Assembly (NCBI GenBank): GCA_036677375.1
Contig: JAVBWO010000028.1
Span: 62,001 to 126,000, forward strand
From: JAVBWO01 sp036677375
GTDB lineage: Bacteria; Bacillota; Dehalobacteriia; UBA4068; UBA4997
DNA length: 64,000 nt
Direction: 5' to 3'
A model generated the notes under the pieces. The model was not told the origin of the DNA. It saw only the letters and a program-made list of their open reading frames with translations, and ran no database searches. The position numbers and the translations under genes are program-made. Position 1 is the first letter of the stretch, and each line of letters opens with the position of its first letter. This document shows, one piece after another, positions 50,077 through 58,956 of this stretch.

Positions 50077-51127
50077 CCATTGGCTTATCGCAGCGGCCAT
50101 TGCTTTTCTGGCTGTAGCTGCCGGTTTTTTTACTTTTGCCTGCGCCATGCCCAAGGCAAAAACACCGGATCTGTCGGGGTTTTCTTTTCCCACGGCAGAA
50201 ATCGTTCCCGCTATTGATACACTGATGAACAAAACGGTGGAACTGCAGGATGCGACCTCCGGGTTAAAAACAGCTATTGCCGGAGCGCAGACCAAGGAGG
50301 AAGAGCAGCATGCCCTGTTGGAAGAATTAACGGCGAAAAGTGAGCAAAACAAGAATCTTTCCGATACCGTATATGAAGAAATGATTGTAAATCGCTTGGG
50401 GCAGCCAATATATAAAAAATCCGGCAAAAATTCTTCTTTGCTTGTTTTTGAATTGGACAAAGAGGATATGCGGGGATATATGGCAAAAATCAAGCTGAAA
50501 AGTGATAAAGCCCTCCGTGTGACTCTGGCTGACAATAGCAAGGGCGAAACTACCGCGGAAGCGGTGAAAAGAATGGGCGCCGTTTTAGGCATCAATGGCG
50601 GCGGGTTTGCCACCAGCACGGTGGATGGCATAAAAACATTGGTTCCTATGGGAAATACCATGATTGAAGGAAAACTGGTTAATGATTTTATCGCCTCCTG
50701 GAACGATCTGGCTTTTGCGGGATTCAGTAAAAGCGGCAAGCTGGTAGGGGGTGTATATGACAAAGAGGAGCAGCTTAAAAAAAGCGGCGCTTGGCAGGGC
50801 GTAAGCTTTGTACCGGTTCTGATCAGGGACTGGGAACCTTCCGAAATCCCTAAAAAATGGGCTAAAACCAAGCAGCCCAGAACGGTATTGGGGCAATATC
50901 CCAACGGCGACCTCTTTTTCATCGTAGTGGACGGCAGACAAAGCAACTGGAGCAACGGCATCACTTTGGAGGAAATGCAGATTTTGCTTTTGCGCCTGGG
51001 CGTGATGGAGGCATTTAACTTAGACGGAGGCGGGTCAACCACTTTTGTCTATAACAGCAAGGTGTTGAACAAACCTTCCGATGGCAGCTGCCGCAAACTA
51101 GCCACCAATATCGTGATCATGCCTTAG
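50066..51127 (+). CDS. phosphodiester glycosidase-like (NAGPA domain) membrane-anchored protein
   Basis: A 353-residue protein. Residues 5-27 are an uncleaved-looking signal anchor (WLIAAAIAFLAVAAGFF, with a CAM site at about 27), 45-95 a coiled coil, and 105-350 the NAGPA domain with LGINGGGFATSTVDG and, near the end, NLDGGGSTTFVY. NAGPA domains hydrolyse GlcNAc-1-phosphodiester bonds; in bacteria they are thought to act on surface glycopolymers. AGGAGG precedes the ATG inside the previous gene. The substrate in this organism is unknown; a role at the cell wall next to murI is inferred. Confidence 0.82.
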   Translation: MRVNHWLIAAAIAFLAVAAGFFTFACAMPKAKTPDLSGFSFPTAEIVPAIDTLMNKTVELQDATSGLKTAIAGAQTKEEEQHALLEELTAKSEQNKNLSDTVYEEMIVNRLGQPIYKKSGKNSSLLVFELDKEDMRGYMAKIKLKSDKALRVTLADNSKGETTAEAVKRMGAVLGINGGGFATSTVDGIKTLVPMGNTMIEGKLVNDFIASWNDLAFAGFSKSGKLVGGVYDKEEQLKKSGAWQGVSFVPVLIRDWEPSEIPKKWAKTKQPRTVLGQYPNGDLFFIVVDGRQSNWSNGITLEEMQILLLRLGVMEAFNLDGGGSTTFVYNSKVLNKPSDGSCRKLATNIVIMP

Positions 51128-51258
51128 TTACCTTAAACGGTTTTTAACAGTTGGGTTGCCTCATCCAGCTTTTTGCGATCCCTTTTTCCGGATCTTGCCG
51201 CCGAAAGATCGCAAGTCCGAAATGCCTCGTAAAGAAATTAGAATGGATCTGTATAAAT

Positions 51259-51297
51259 GATAAAACCTCCTAATAGCATGAATTAGGAGGTTTTATC
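51259..51297. terminator. bidirectional terminator
   Basis: Perfect 16-bp stem (GATAAAACCTCCTAAT and complement), 7-base loop, between two converging genes. Confidence 0.9.
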
Positions 51298-51314
51298 AAA
51301 CACGGGGCGATATG

Positions 51315-52295
51315 CTAATAAATCTGCCATTTTCTTAATAAGGTATCCAAATATTGAGCATCTGCCTGAGTAGGTGTGCGAATCATTCTGGCGGCGGAGA
51401 AAGAAAATACTGGGGGAACGAAGGGAGCTGCTGAAAAAGGGTGACGCCCCCGCATGTTGTGATAAGGAGACGACATGGGGTAATATGGCTGGTAAAAAGG
51501 ATGCGATCCCGGCGGATATGGCTGATAAGCAGGATTGACGAAAGGCGCTTGGGTCTGGCCGGGCTGTTCCTGAGAAGGTCCCTCGTGTTGCGGCGCAGGT
51601 TCTTCCGCTGGTTGAGAATTATCGCCGGGTGATTCTTTTTCTCCGACAGGACTCTGGTTTTTCAGTTTATCCAAGGCGCTCTTATCCCCGGAAAGAAGGG
51701 CGCTCAGGGCTTCGGGATTTTTCAATATAGCACTTAGGTCGCCATTTTGCCCCAGCAAAGAGGCCAATGGATTGGCGCCGCCGCCGCCGCCCAAAAGGGC
51801 TGCCAGAGGATTTGCTCCCCCCGCGCCGCCGCCCAAAAGGGCTGCCAGAGGATTTGCTCCCCCTGCGCCGCCGCCCAAAAGGGCTGCCAGAGGATTTGCT
51901 CCCCCTGCGCCGCCGCCGCCCAAAAGGGCTGCTAAAGGATTTGCTCCTCCTGCGCCGCCCAAAAGAGCCGCTAAGGGATTGCCTCCGCCCATCCCGGTCA
52001 AGAAACCAAAAAGAGGGTTGGCCCCGCCGCCAAAACGAGGCACGCCGGGGCGAAATTGCGAACCGGCAGATTGTCGAGAGGTTTTTGGTGCTGGGGAAAC
52101 GGGATCGGCGGAGCGGGTTTTTGCTTCTTGATAAGAGGTGGATATTCTTTCCGGCAGGGCAATGGTACCCTGGTTTTCTTGGGTTACGGCTTCGACGGCA
52201 ATAGCATCTAATTCTGCCGCGATTTCCCGTAACTGCGTTGCAATCCTGGCCAAAGCCAGCACGCTGTTTTCTGTGACCATGGTGTCTTCCCTCAT
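51315..52295 (-). CDS. GG-ANPLAALLGG tandem-repeat protein
   Basis: A 326-residue low-complexity protein. The first 50 residues are helical (ALARIATQLREIAAELDAIA). Residues about 95-180 carry six to seven imperfect copies of a 14-16-residue unit of the form ANPLAALLGG plus Gly/Ala. A Gln/Pro/Glu-rich stretch is followed by a Pro/Tyr-rich segment (YQPYPPGSHPFYQPYYP) and a short folded end. There is no signal peptide or membrane segment. The DNA copies are nearly identical, so recent duplication is likely. GGAGG with six-base spacing precedes the ATG. It lies next to two Cys-rich genes; a structural or spore-coat-like role is possible but not demonstrated. Confidence 0.75.
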   Translation of the reverse strand: MREDTMVTENSVLALARIATQLREIAAELDAIAVEAVTQENQGTIALPERISTSYQEAKTRSADPVSPAPKTSRQSAGSQFRPGVPRFGGGANPLFGFLTGMGGGNPLAALLGGAGGANPLAALLGGGGAGGANPLAALLGGGAGGANPLAALLGGGAGGANPLAALLGGGGGANPLASLLGQNGDLSAILKNPEALSALLSGDKSALDKLKNQSPVGEKESPGDNSQPAEEPAPQHEGPSQEQPGQTQAPFVNPAYQPYPPGSHPFYQPYYPMSSPYHNMRGRHPFSAAPFVPPVFSFSAARMIRTPTQADAQYLDTLLRKWQIY

Positions 52296-52368
52296 GGCAA
52301 GCCTCCTTTTTTCTCAAACGGTACAACATCATTCGTACATAGCCAAGCCTCGTTCTTAAAAGGGCATT

Positions 52369-52502
52369 AGGGTGCAGACATAGTCTACACCCTACAGACA
52401 CGGGCAATAATGTGATTTTATGATCCGTAAAAAATGTGCCGGCCTGCCTGGTTTAAGAATGCTCTGCACCCTAGCGGGGGATGGTGGAAGGCACCATCCC
52501 CC
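52369..52502. repeat. inverted repeats between repeat-protein and Cys-rich genes
   Basis: AGGGTG-AGAC-ATA-GTCT-CACCCT dyad at 52369-52393, a further TCTGCACCCT at 52463-52472 complementary to AGGGTGCAGA, and a strong GGGGGATGGTG-GAAGG-CACCATCCCCC hairpin at 52476-52502. No T-run follows, so the hairpin is not a typical terminator. The rest of 52296-52610 shows nothing. Confidence 0.5.
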
Positions 52503-52610
52503 AAGCCCAATCTATAGAAATTGACGGCAGCGGATCCCGGAAAAACAAAAAGAATTTTCAAGTGATTTGCCACCGTCAAAGGCTCAGACCGAAGGGTTTT
52601 TTATAGAATA

Positions 52611-52961
52611 TTAAGTAGGGCCTACCGGGTTGAAGTTACCACAAAAGCCGCCAAAGATGAGAGCTAAAATGCTCTGCAGAATGGTGATGCCGATAATGGC
52701 ATTTACCAGTTCCCCTGCACAGCCGCAGCAGGAAGTACTATTGAAGCCGCAGCTGTCTCCGCAATTGCAGCCACATTGCATGGGCATTGTGCTTGCCGGG
52801 CATTGGGCCGGGCAGGGACGACAACAACATTCACAATGCATAGGCATCGTTGTTACGGGGCTTTGGGTGGGGCAGGTTTGGGGCTGGCAGCAGCATAAGC
52901 AGCTTAAAGGCATTGTAGAGCAGCCATGGGTAGGAGAAGTCATATTACATGCGCCGTACAT
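52611..52961 (-). CDS. Cys-rich small protein with C-terminal hydrophobic segment
   Basis: A 116-residue protein with 23 Cys in motifs such as CLCCCQPQTCPTQ, CECCCRPCPAQCP and CGCNCGDSCG. The repeated SPVTTMPMHCECCC and PASTMPMQCGCN show internal duplication. Residues 84-108 (ELVNAIIGITILQSILALIF) are hydrophobic. No family is recognised. GGAGGG precedes the ATG. With the neighbouring 77-residue Cys-rich protein, which has the same Cys-rich plus hydrophobic layout, it probably forms a set of cross-linked or metal-binding surface or spore proteins; that is inference. Confidence 0.7.
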   Translation of the reverse strand: MYGACNMTSPTHGCSTMPLSCLCCCQPQTCPTQSPVTTMPMHCECCCRPCPAQCPASTMPMQCGCNCGDSCGFNSTSCCGCAGELVNAIIGITILQSILALIFGGFCGNFNPVGPT

Positions 52962-52991
52962 TTTTTTCCCTCCTTCTTAGAAAAATTTAGG

Positions 52992-53225
52992 TTATCCGCA
53001 TTCATGTGGCGGGCAAGGGCAAGGGCATGGGCATGGGCACCCGTTACCGAAAAGTTGGAATAGTGCAGCAATGATGATTAATTCGGTAATGCAGCCGCAG
53101 CTTAATCCAAAGAAGCTGTTGCCACCGAAGCCGCAGCCAGTACCAAAGCCAGTACCAAAGCCGCAGCCAGTGTTGCAACAACCTGTGGTGCATGGTGCGC
53201 AGCTAGTACAGTTGTTACAAAGCAT
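52992..53225 (-). CDS. Cys-rich small protein with Cys-Pro tail
   Basis: A 77-residue protein. An N-terminal Cys/Gly part (CNNCTSCAPCTTGCCNTGCG) has GFGTG repeats, residues about 46-60 are hydrophobic (GCITELIIIAALFQLFG), and the end is a run of Cys-Pro dipeptides. GAGGAGG precedes the ATG. It is the first gene of the pair with the 116-residue Cys-rich protein, 30 bases ahead of it. Function unknown. Confidence 0.7.
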   Translation of the reverse strand: MLCNNCTSCAPCTTGCCNTGCGFGTGFGTGCGFGGNSFFGLSCGCITELIIIAALFQLFGNGCPCPCPCPCPPHECG

Positions 53226-53400
53226 TTTATTCCCTCCTCTTGGAGCATTTTTGGGGCGATTGTCCCCGTTCCATAGTACAGGTTATGAAAGGGCAGGCGT
53301 ACTTGCTACACCTGACGACATGGAAGTTTTTGGAAAATCATGACATGGTTTGACCTCACCGCTCTTAAGAGATGTTCTGTTATAAAATATGAAAATAAAA

Positions 53401-53431
53401 AACGCGCGGTTATATTTTTAAACCGCGCGTT
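53401..53431 (-). terminator. terminator of pyruvate kinase gene
   Basis: AACGCGCGGTT / AACCGCGCGTT, 11-bp stem, T-rich tail on the minus strand, 28 bases past the stop. Confidence 0.85.
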
Positions 53432-53459
53432 AAATAAGTTATAAAGATTTTTTACATTT

Positions 53460-55205
53460 TTAAATTACTTTAGGTTGAACAATCCCCTGGGTGGCATCGA
53501 CGATGACCTCGGTGCCGCTTTTCAGCTGGCTGGTGGCTCCCGCCGCTCCGGCAATGACCGGAATATCAAGGGCCAGACCGGCCATGGCGGCACTGCCATT
53601 ATCGTCATTGCTTTCAATCACCAGTCCTTTGGCCATGCGCAAAAGGGGCAAAAGCTCGCCGCTCATTTCCGGTGTGACTAAAATTTGACCGGTGGAAAAT
53701 TGCTCCAAAGCTTCTTTGGCGGTAGCCGTAACGCAAAGCTCGCCTTGCACCATGCCGGGCGCGGCGCATTTTCCCGCTACCAGCATATGCCCTACCATTT
53801 GTACTTTTAAAAGATTTGTTGTTCCGGAATAGCCGATGGGCATACCGGCGGTCACCACGATGAGATCGCCTGGTACCGTGAAGCCTTCTTCTTCCGAGGT
53901 ATTGGCGGCAGTGGCGAAAAGAGCGTCGGTGGAAGACTGTTCCTCCCGTACGAAGGGGGCAACGCCCCAGGAAAGATTCAATTGCCGGCATCTTTGAGGG
54001 GAAGGCGTCAGGGCAAGAATGGGACAGGCCGGGCGGAAACGGGAGATACGTCGGGCAGTATCCCCGGAATGGGTGACCGTGACAATGGCTCTGGCTGCAA
54101 TATGCATAGCGGTGGAGCAAGTGGCGTGACTAATGGCATTGCTGATGGTTTTGGCAATGGCAAAGGAAGTCTGATTGAACTCTTTCCAATAATCAATGCT
54201 GTTTTCAGCCTGCTCCACAATGCGGACCATGGTAGACAGCGCTTCCACCGGATAATGACCGGAAGCGGTTTCGCCGCTTAACATGACGCAGCTGGTACCA
54301 TCATAAATGGTATTGGCGACGTCGTTGGCCTCAGCCCGGGTAGGGCGGGGATTGCGGATCATAGAATCCAGCATCTGTGTAGCGGTGATAACAGGCTTTT
54401 CCCTGGTGAAACTTTTACGGATCAACTCTTTTTGCACGATGGGGACTTCTTCTACCGGAATCTCCACGCCTAAATCTCCCCGGGCGATCATGATGGCGTC
54501 CGAGACCCGGACGATCTCTTCTATATTGTCTACGCCCTGACGGTTTTCGATTTTTGAAATGATCCTGATATTTTTACCGTTGTGCTTTTCTAATAATTTT
54601 CTGGTTTCCAGAACATCGGCTGCTTTTCTCACAAAACTCAAGGCAATAAAATCAAAGTCATTTTCTATCCCAAAAAGCAAGTCCTCTTTGTCTTTGTCGC
54701 TGAGGGCGGGGAGCTGTATGCGGGCGCCAGGAACATTAATGCCTTTTTTGCTGTTGATGGTACCGCCGTTTAAAACGGTGCAGAAAATATCGCCGGCCGG
54801 TGTGACCTGCTTTACCTTAAGCTCTACCAAACCGTCGTCAATCAGAATGCTGTAGCCAGGCGCCACATCTTGATATAGGTTTTTATAGCTGACCGTCATG
54901 CGGTCTTTTTGACCTGTGATCTCCTCCATCGTAATGAGAAAATCCTGACCTTCCTCCAGAGTAACGGCGGATTCAAAAAGGCCGCTGCGAATTTCCGGTC
55001 CTTTGGTGTCCAAAATCAGAGGAATGGGCCGACCGTGCTTTTCACGCAGCTCTTTAAAGGTTGTGATCCGCTCCAAATGTTCGGCATGGGTACCGTGGGA
55101 AAAATTTAGGCGGGCGGCGTTCATGCCGGTCAAGATCAATTTTTCTAAAATCTCCCGCTTATCGCAAGCGGGCCCTAAGGTACAAACAATTTTGGTTTTT
55201 CGCAT
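53460..55205 (-). CDS. pyk: pyruvate kinase with C-terminal PEP-utiliser-like domain
   Basis: A 581-residue enzyme converting phosphoenolpyruvate and ADP to pyruvate and ATP. TKIVCTLGPACDKREIL and MNAARLNFSHGTHAEH open the barrel, the catalytic region is IRIISKIENRQGVDNIEEI, with MIARGDLGVEIPVEEVP and ITATQMLDSMI after it. The extra 110 residues at the C-terminus correspond to the PEP-utiliser mobile domain found in many Firmicute pyruvate kinases, but the usual GGLTSHAA motif reads DDNGSAAMAG, so the key His is absent. It stands alone. Confidence 0.96.
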   Translation of the reverse strand: MRKTKIVCTLGPACDKREILEKLILTGMNAARLNFSHGTHAEHLERITTFKELREKHGRPIPLILDTKGPEIRSGLFESAVTLEEGQDFLITMEEITGQKDRMTVSYKNLYQDVAPGYSILIDDGLVELKVKQVTPAGDIFCTVLNGGTINSKKGINVPGARIQLPALSDKDKEDLLFGIENDFDFIALSFVRKAADVLETRKLLEKHNGKNIRIISKIENRQGVDNIEEIVRVSDAIMIARGDLGVEIPVEEVPIVQKELIRKSFTREKPVITATQMLDSMIRNPRPTRAEANDVANTIYDGTSCVMLSGETASGHYPVEALSTMVRIVEQAENSIDYWKEFNQTSFAIAKTISNAISHATCSTAMHIAARAIVTVTHSGDTARRISRFRPACPILALTPSPQRCRQLNLSWGVAPFVREEQSSTDALFATAANTSEEEGFTVPGDLIVVTAGMPIGYSGTTNLLKVQMVGHMLVAGKCAAPGMVQGELCVTATAKEALEQFSTGQILVTPEMSGELLPLLRMAKGLVIESNDDNGSAAMAGLALDIPVIAGAAGATSQLKSGTEVIVDATQGIVQPKVI

Positions 55206-55505
55206 AATTTCCTCCTAAGTTTCATTGTATCGGCAGTAGACTTGCGGAATGCAAAAGGCCAAGCGCCGTCCGGCAAGCAGAAAGCGAGTGCTATATGGCA
55301 ATGTATTTCAGATGACTCTATGGTGCCCGCTTTTCCTTGATATTCAGCACCAGGCATATTATAATCTGGTTGAATTGAGATGAAGCAGATGTTGTTTGAT
55401 AAGTCTGATAGATGCCGGAATGATCACAGATTTTGGTTTTATTATACTTAAAAATAATAAAAAATCTAAAAATTTACGGTAAAGTTTCTGTAAAATATAA
55501 ACAAA

Positions 55506-55544
55506 CCCGGGTGCTGTAATATTGGAACCTTAACAGAATCCGGG
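55506..55544 (-). terminator. terminator-like hairpin after yitT-type gene
   Basis: CCCGG-CTGT / ACAG-CCGGG with internal unpaired bases and a T-rich run on the minus strand. The rest of 55206-55505 holds only the pyk upstream region, without a clear promoter. Confidence 0.5.
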
Positions 55545-55564
55545 CTTTTCAGGTTTATGTTGTG

Positions 55565-56431
55565 CTATTCGGTATCGTCCACAATGGCATGGTGGTGATA
55601 AAAGGTTCCTTTGACTTCTGCCGTTTCATAAATGGTTACAAAAGATTGCGGGTCCACCTCTTGCACAATGGCTTTTAATTGCGCGATTTCCAGCTTATTT
55701 ACCACACAGAAAAGAATCGACTTCTCCTCCTTGGTATAGGCCCCCATGGCCGGTATGATGGTAACGCCGCGGCCCAAAAGCTCCATCAGACGGGGGCCGA
55801 GAAGTTCTCCTTTGTTGGTGACGATAAAAGCGGAACGCTTCCGGCTGATGCCCTCCAGCACCGCATTGATCACTTTGCCGGAAACGAAAGAATAGATCAT
55901 GGTATACAAGCCCTGTTCCACGCCGAAAAATATGGCGGAAACCCCAACGATGCATAAATTAATGGCGGTAGACATGGTTCCCACACTGGTACTAAACTTT
56001 TTCTTCAATATCATAGCGGTAATGTCCAAGCCGCCCGTTGCGGAAAAACAGCGCAACGCGGCGCCGCCGCCGATTCCTACCACAACGCCGCCGACAATAG
56101 CGGAGAGTAGCGGGTCATTGGTATAAGTGGGAACAAAACGGGGAAAAAGCCATAGGCAAACGGTCTGTACCGCGATTCCCAGAGCGGAGCGGAAAACAAA
56201 GGCGCGGCGCAATTCCTTATAGCCCCAAATCAGGGCAGGGATATTAAAAACAGAGATTGCGATGGAAAAAGGTAAAAGGGGAATAAAGTATTGAAGAATC
56301 CCAGCAAGACCGTACACCCCGCCGGCCAAAAAATCGTTGGGATTGATAAACATACAAAAACCGAAAGCGATAACCACGTTGCCCAAGATCACTAAAATAA
56401 TTTTGTAAAGTTCTTTTAACAGGGCATTCAA
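55565..56431 (-). CDS. YitT-family membrane protein (DUF2179)
   Basis: A 288-residue protein with an N-terminal part of five or six membrane segments (VILGNVVIAFGFCMFINPND is the first and typical) and a C-terminal cytoplasmic DUF2179 domain from about residue 225 (GVTIIPAMGAYTKEEKSILF). GGAALRCFSATGGLDITAMI is the family motif. Function unknown; some homologues are linked to small-molecule or anion transport. It is a single gene. Confidence 0.9.
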   Translation of the reverse strand: MNALLKELYKIILVILGNVVIAFGFCMFINPNDFLAGGVYGLAGILQYFIPLLPFSIAISVFNIPALIWGYKELRRAFVFRSALGIAVQTVCLWLFPRFVPTYTNDPLLSAIVGGVVVGIGGGAALRCFSATGGLDITAMILKKKFSTSVGTMSTAINLCIVGVSAIFFGVEQGLYTMIYSFVSGKVINAVLEGISRKRSAFIVTNKGELLGPRLMELLGRGVTIIPAMGAYTKEEKSILFCVVNKLEIAQLKAIVQEVDPQSFVTIYETAEVKGTFYHHHAIVDDTE

Positions 56432-56597
56432 TTTATCACGTCCTTATCTTTCTTTGACTTCATTATAACGTATCTGTTCGGGAAAGCAAAGAGAATCATA
56501 GAAGGAAAAGGACAATTTATCTGATTTATTTTGCAGGGAGTTATGCTATAATATAAGTTAACGGTTTCTTGCGGTAAAGTCCCAGGAAAGGAGTCTG

Positions 56598-57368
56598 ATG
56601 GACATATTTCCTCTAGTACACTTGTATTTTGCGGAAAAAGTCTCCGGTAATTTTCATCCCTTATTGGCTTTAGGCGGTATGGTACCTGACTTAGGTAGGG
56701 GTATGGGCTTGGATCGGAATCGGGCTCATGTTGCCGGAAAAGAATTTTATATTTGGTGCATGGAGCAGGCGCCGGAATTAATTCCCGCGGCGCAGGGTAT
56801 GATAATCCATGGAGTCGACCCTAAGGGCGTAGACTATTACGCCGACGAACACTGGGGAACAGGAGAACGGGGCTGGTGCTTTCAGCTGATAGAGCCTTTT
56901 GTGCCCCGGGTCATTGACGCTTGCGCATTGCCTGCGGAGTGGGGCCTGTGGAAAGGACATAATTTTATTGAAATGGCGATGGAACTGGTGGCGCAGCAAA
57001 TCAATCCTACGCTGACAGGCAATATCATGACCGCTGTCAAAGACCCTGTTGCTATTGCCGCTTTGATTCAAGGCTTAAAATATTATTTCGGCTTGCCGGA
57101 AGAGCGGATACAACATATGTTCAACCTGGTACCGGTGATCTTTTCCTTGGAGGAAGTGAACGCCCGGAGTCTGGCGGAGCATTATAAAGAAAATCTGGTT
57201 CGGATGTATGATATCCGCCATGCTGATGTTTCAGCCATGACGGAACTTCTAGAGGAAATTAAGGAGCGTTACCAGGGAGAGTTTTTGCCCTGGGCGAGCT
57301 TTGTTGAAGTTGCGATAGTGGAAAATATCGCGGGATTTGAGCGTATCATAAAAGAAAAAAAACAATGA
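56598..57368 (+). CDS. hypothetical protein, possible zinc-dependent phospholipase C-like
   Basis: A 256-residue soluble helical protein. HLYFAEKV, GGMVPDLGRGMG, IIHGVDPKGVDYYADEHW and KGHNFIEMAMEL give a His/Asp pattern (H8, D31, H78, D81, H90, H120) like the zinc-dependent phospholipase C-like family found in Firmicutes. The match is by pattern, so I hold it loosely. There is no signal peptide. GGAG precedes the ATG. It is 20 bases before folD and may share its transcript. Confidence 0.55.
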   Translation: MDIFPLVHLYFAEKVSGNFHPLLALGGMVPDLGRGMGLDRNRAHVAGKEFYIWCMEQAPELIPAAQGMIIHGVDPKGVDYYADEHWGTGERGWCFQLIEPFVPRVIDACALPAEWGLWKGHNFIEMAMELVAQQINPTLTGNIMTAVKDPVAIAALIQGLKYYFGLPEERIQHMFNLVPVIFSLEEVNARSLAEHYKENLVRMYDIRHADVSAMTELLEEIKERYQGEFLPWASFVEVAIVENIAGFERIIKEKKQ

Positions 57369-57388
57369 AAACGTTGGGAGGAAGAAGC

Positions 57389-58258
57389 ATGGCTGAAAGA
57401 TTAGCAGGAAAAGAAGTTGCGTTATCGGTAAAGGAATGGACCCAAAGTTTAACGACAAAATTGCGGGGAGCGGGTTATGTCCCCTGTTTGGGTATTGTTC
57501 GGGTGGGAGCCAGACCGGACGATTTATTTTATGAGCAGGGCTTGAAAAAAACTTGTGAAACTGTGGGCATAGATTGCCACGTGATGGAACTGCCGGGGGA
57601 TGCAGGCCAGGAGGAGATTGCAAAAACCGTAAAAAGCGCGGCGAAGGCGACGGATATCCATGGTATCCTCATGTTTAGTCCCTTGCCGAAAAATATTGAT
57701 GAAGCGGCGATCCGCAGCGAGATTCCGGTGGAAAAAGACGTCGACTGTCTGACTTTAGCCAGCGCCGCTTTGATCTTCGCCGGCAGAAAGGATGGCTTTG
57801 CCCCCTGCACGCCTGCCGCCGTTATGGAAATTCTTCGTTATTACGATGTAAAGCTAGCCGGCAAAAGAGCAGTGGTACTGGGACGCTCTATGGTAGTAGG
57901 TAAGCCGCTGGCTATGTTGCTCCTGAATGAAAACGCTACCGTTACCATCTGCCACAGCAAGACCAATGATCTGCCTGCCGTATGCCGGGAAGCGGACGTT
58001 TTAATCGCTGCGGTAGGCCGTGCCAAAATGGTGGACGCTTCTTATGTGCGGGAGGGACAAGTGGTTATCGATGTAGGTATCAACCCGGACCCGGATCACG
58101 AAGGCAAAATGTGCGGCGATGTGGATTATGAGTCAGCAGAACCGGTGGCGGCGCGGATTACTCCCGTGCCCGGCGGCGTAGGTTCGGTGACCAGCGCCAT
58201 ATTATGCAAGCATACTGCCATTGCCTGTGCCAGAGCCTGTCAAGTGGAGTGGGAATAG
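57389..58258 (+). CDS. folD: bifunctional methylenetetrahydrofolate dehydrogenase/cyclohydrolase
   Basis: A 289-residue enzyme of one-carbon metabolism that converts 5,10-methylene-THF to 10-formyl-THF. The YEQGLKKTCETVGI segment holds the catalytic Tyr and Lys, FSPLPKNIDEAAI and FAPCTPAAVMEIL are family motifs, VVLGRSMVVGKPLAMLLL binds NADP, and PVPGGVGSVTSAIL ends the domain. The usual Gln-Leu-Pro-Leu-Pro is Phe-Ser-Pro-Leu-Pro, and GGVGPMT reads GGVGSVT; such changes occur in acetogen-type homologues. The start is ATG at 57389, after GGGAGG. Confidence 0.9.
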   Translation: MAERLAGKEVALSVKEWTQSLTTKLRGAGYVPCLGIVRVGARPDDLFYEQGLKKTCETVGIDCHVMELPGDAGQEEIAKTVKSAAKATDIHGILMFSPLPKNIDEAAIRSEIPVEKDVDCLTLASAALIFAGRKDGFAPCTPAAVMEILRYYDVKLAGKRAVVLGRSMVVGKPLAMLLLNENATVTICHSKTNDLPAVCREADVLIAAVGRAKMVDASYVREGQVVIDVGINPDPDHEGKMCGDVDYESAEPVAARITPVPGGVGSVTSAILCKHTAIACARACQVEWE

Positions 58259-58927
58259 ATGTTTCCGGAGAACGGAAGAATCTGCGATGAAGCAGAAAAG
58301 GTCGCAATCATTTTAACAGAATTTCCCGGACTGGGCGTCGGCTACGATGTGGAGGTTTTAGCCGACGACGCCAGCGTCGGCCATTATCTGGAAGCCCTGG
58401 ACCGTTGGCAGCAAACTTTTTTGGCGGAATGCAAAGGCTGTGACGGCTGTTGCCGGGAGAGGGCCCCGTTGACACTGCCGGATTTTTTTAATTATCAAGG
58501 CCATTTTCCGCAGGCTTTGGAAATCGGTCAGTGGTTGGCTTGGTGCGGTCAGATTTCCGTACTGCCCGGCGGCGTGCTGGATATCCTGCTAAAGCGTGGA
58601 AAAAATGGCGCCTGCTTTTTCCTACAGGAAGCAGAAAAATATTGTGTAGCACATCCATACCGTCCATTGGTGTGCCGCACCCACGTTTGCCTGCCCAAGA
58701 GCGCGCGTGCCGATGAATTGCGCCGAACCTTGATCAATTTGGGTGAAGATGCCCTGGCGGCTGCCTGGCTTGCTGTAAGCGAAGCGCCGGCGGGAGTTGA
58801 TCCCGCCGACTATCCTTTGATGCCCCAGTTGTCAAAACCGTGGGGAGCGGTGCTTTTGTCAGAGTTGTTGCCGACCGAAATATGGCAGGAGCTTTTTCTT
58901 GTGGAAAAGAAGAAAAAAGCCAGATAA
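58259..58927 (+). CDS. YkgJ-family CxxCC metal-binding protein
   Basis: A 222-residue protein with the CKGCDGCCRE cluster at about residues 58-67 and a second group in NGACFFLQEAEKYCVAHPYR followed by PLVCRTHVC. This is the UPF0153/YkgJ pattern, thought to bind zinc or an iron-sulfur cluster. The function is unknown. Its ATG follows the folD stop directly and it lacks its own good ribosome-binding site, so it is probably translationally coupled to folD. Confidence 0.8.
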   Translation: MFPENGRICDEAEKVAIILTEFPGLGVGYDVEVLADDASVGHYLEALDRWQQTFLAECKGCDGCCRERAPLTLPDFFNYQGHFPQALEIGQWLAWCGQISVLPGGVLDILLKRGKNGACFFLQEAEKYCVAHPYRPLVCRTHVCLPKSARADELRRTLINLGEDALAAAWLAVSEAPAGVDPADYPLMPQLSKPWGAVLLSELLPTEIWQELFLVEKKKKAR

Positions 58928-58956
58928 GACAACGAGTTCTTTCGTTTTTGCACAGT

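Noticed and set aside
51770..51965. CRISPR-like array
   Set aside because: The repeats are contiguous coding units without unique spacers.
51747..52204. Long plus-strand frames opposite the repeat gene
   Set aside because: They are shadows of the Gly/Ala/Pro-rich repeats, with Arg- or Pro-rich nonsense composition.
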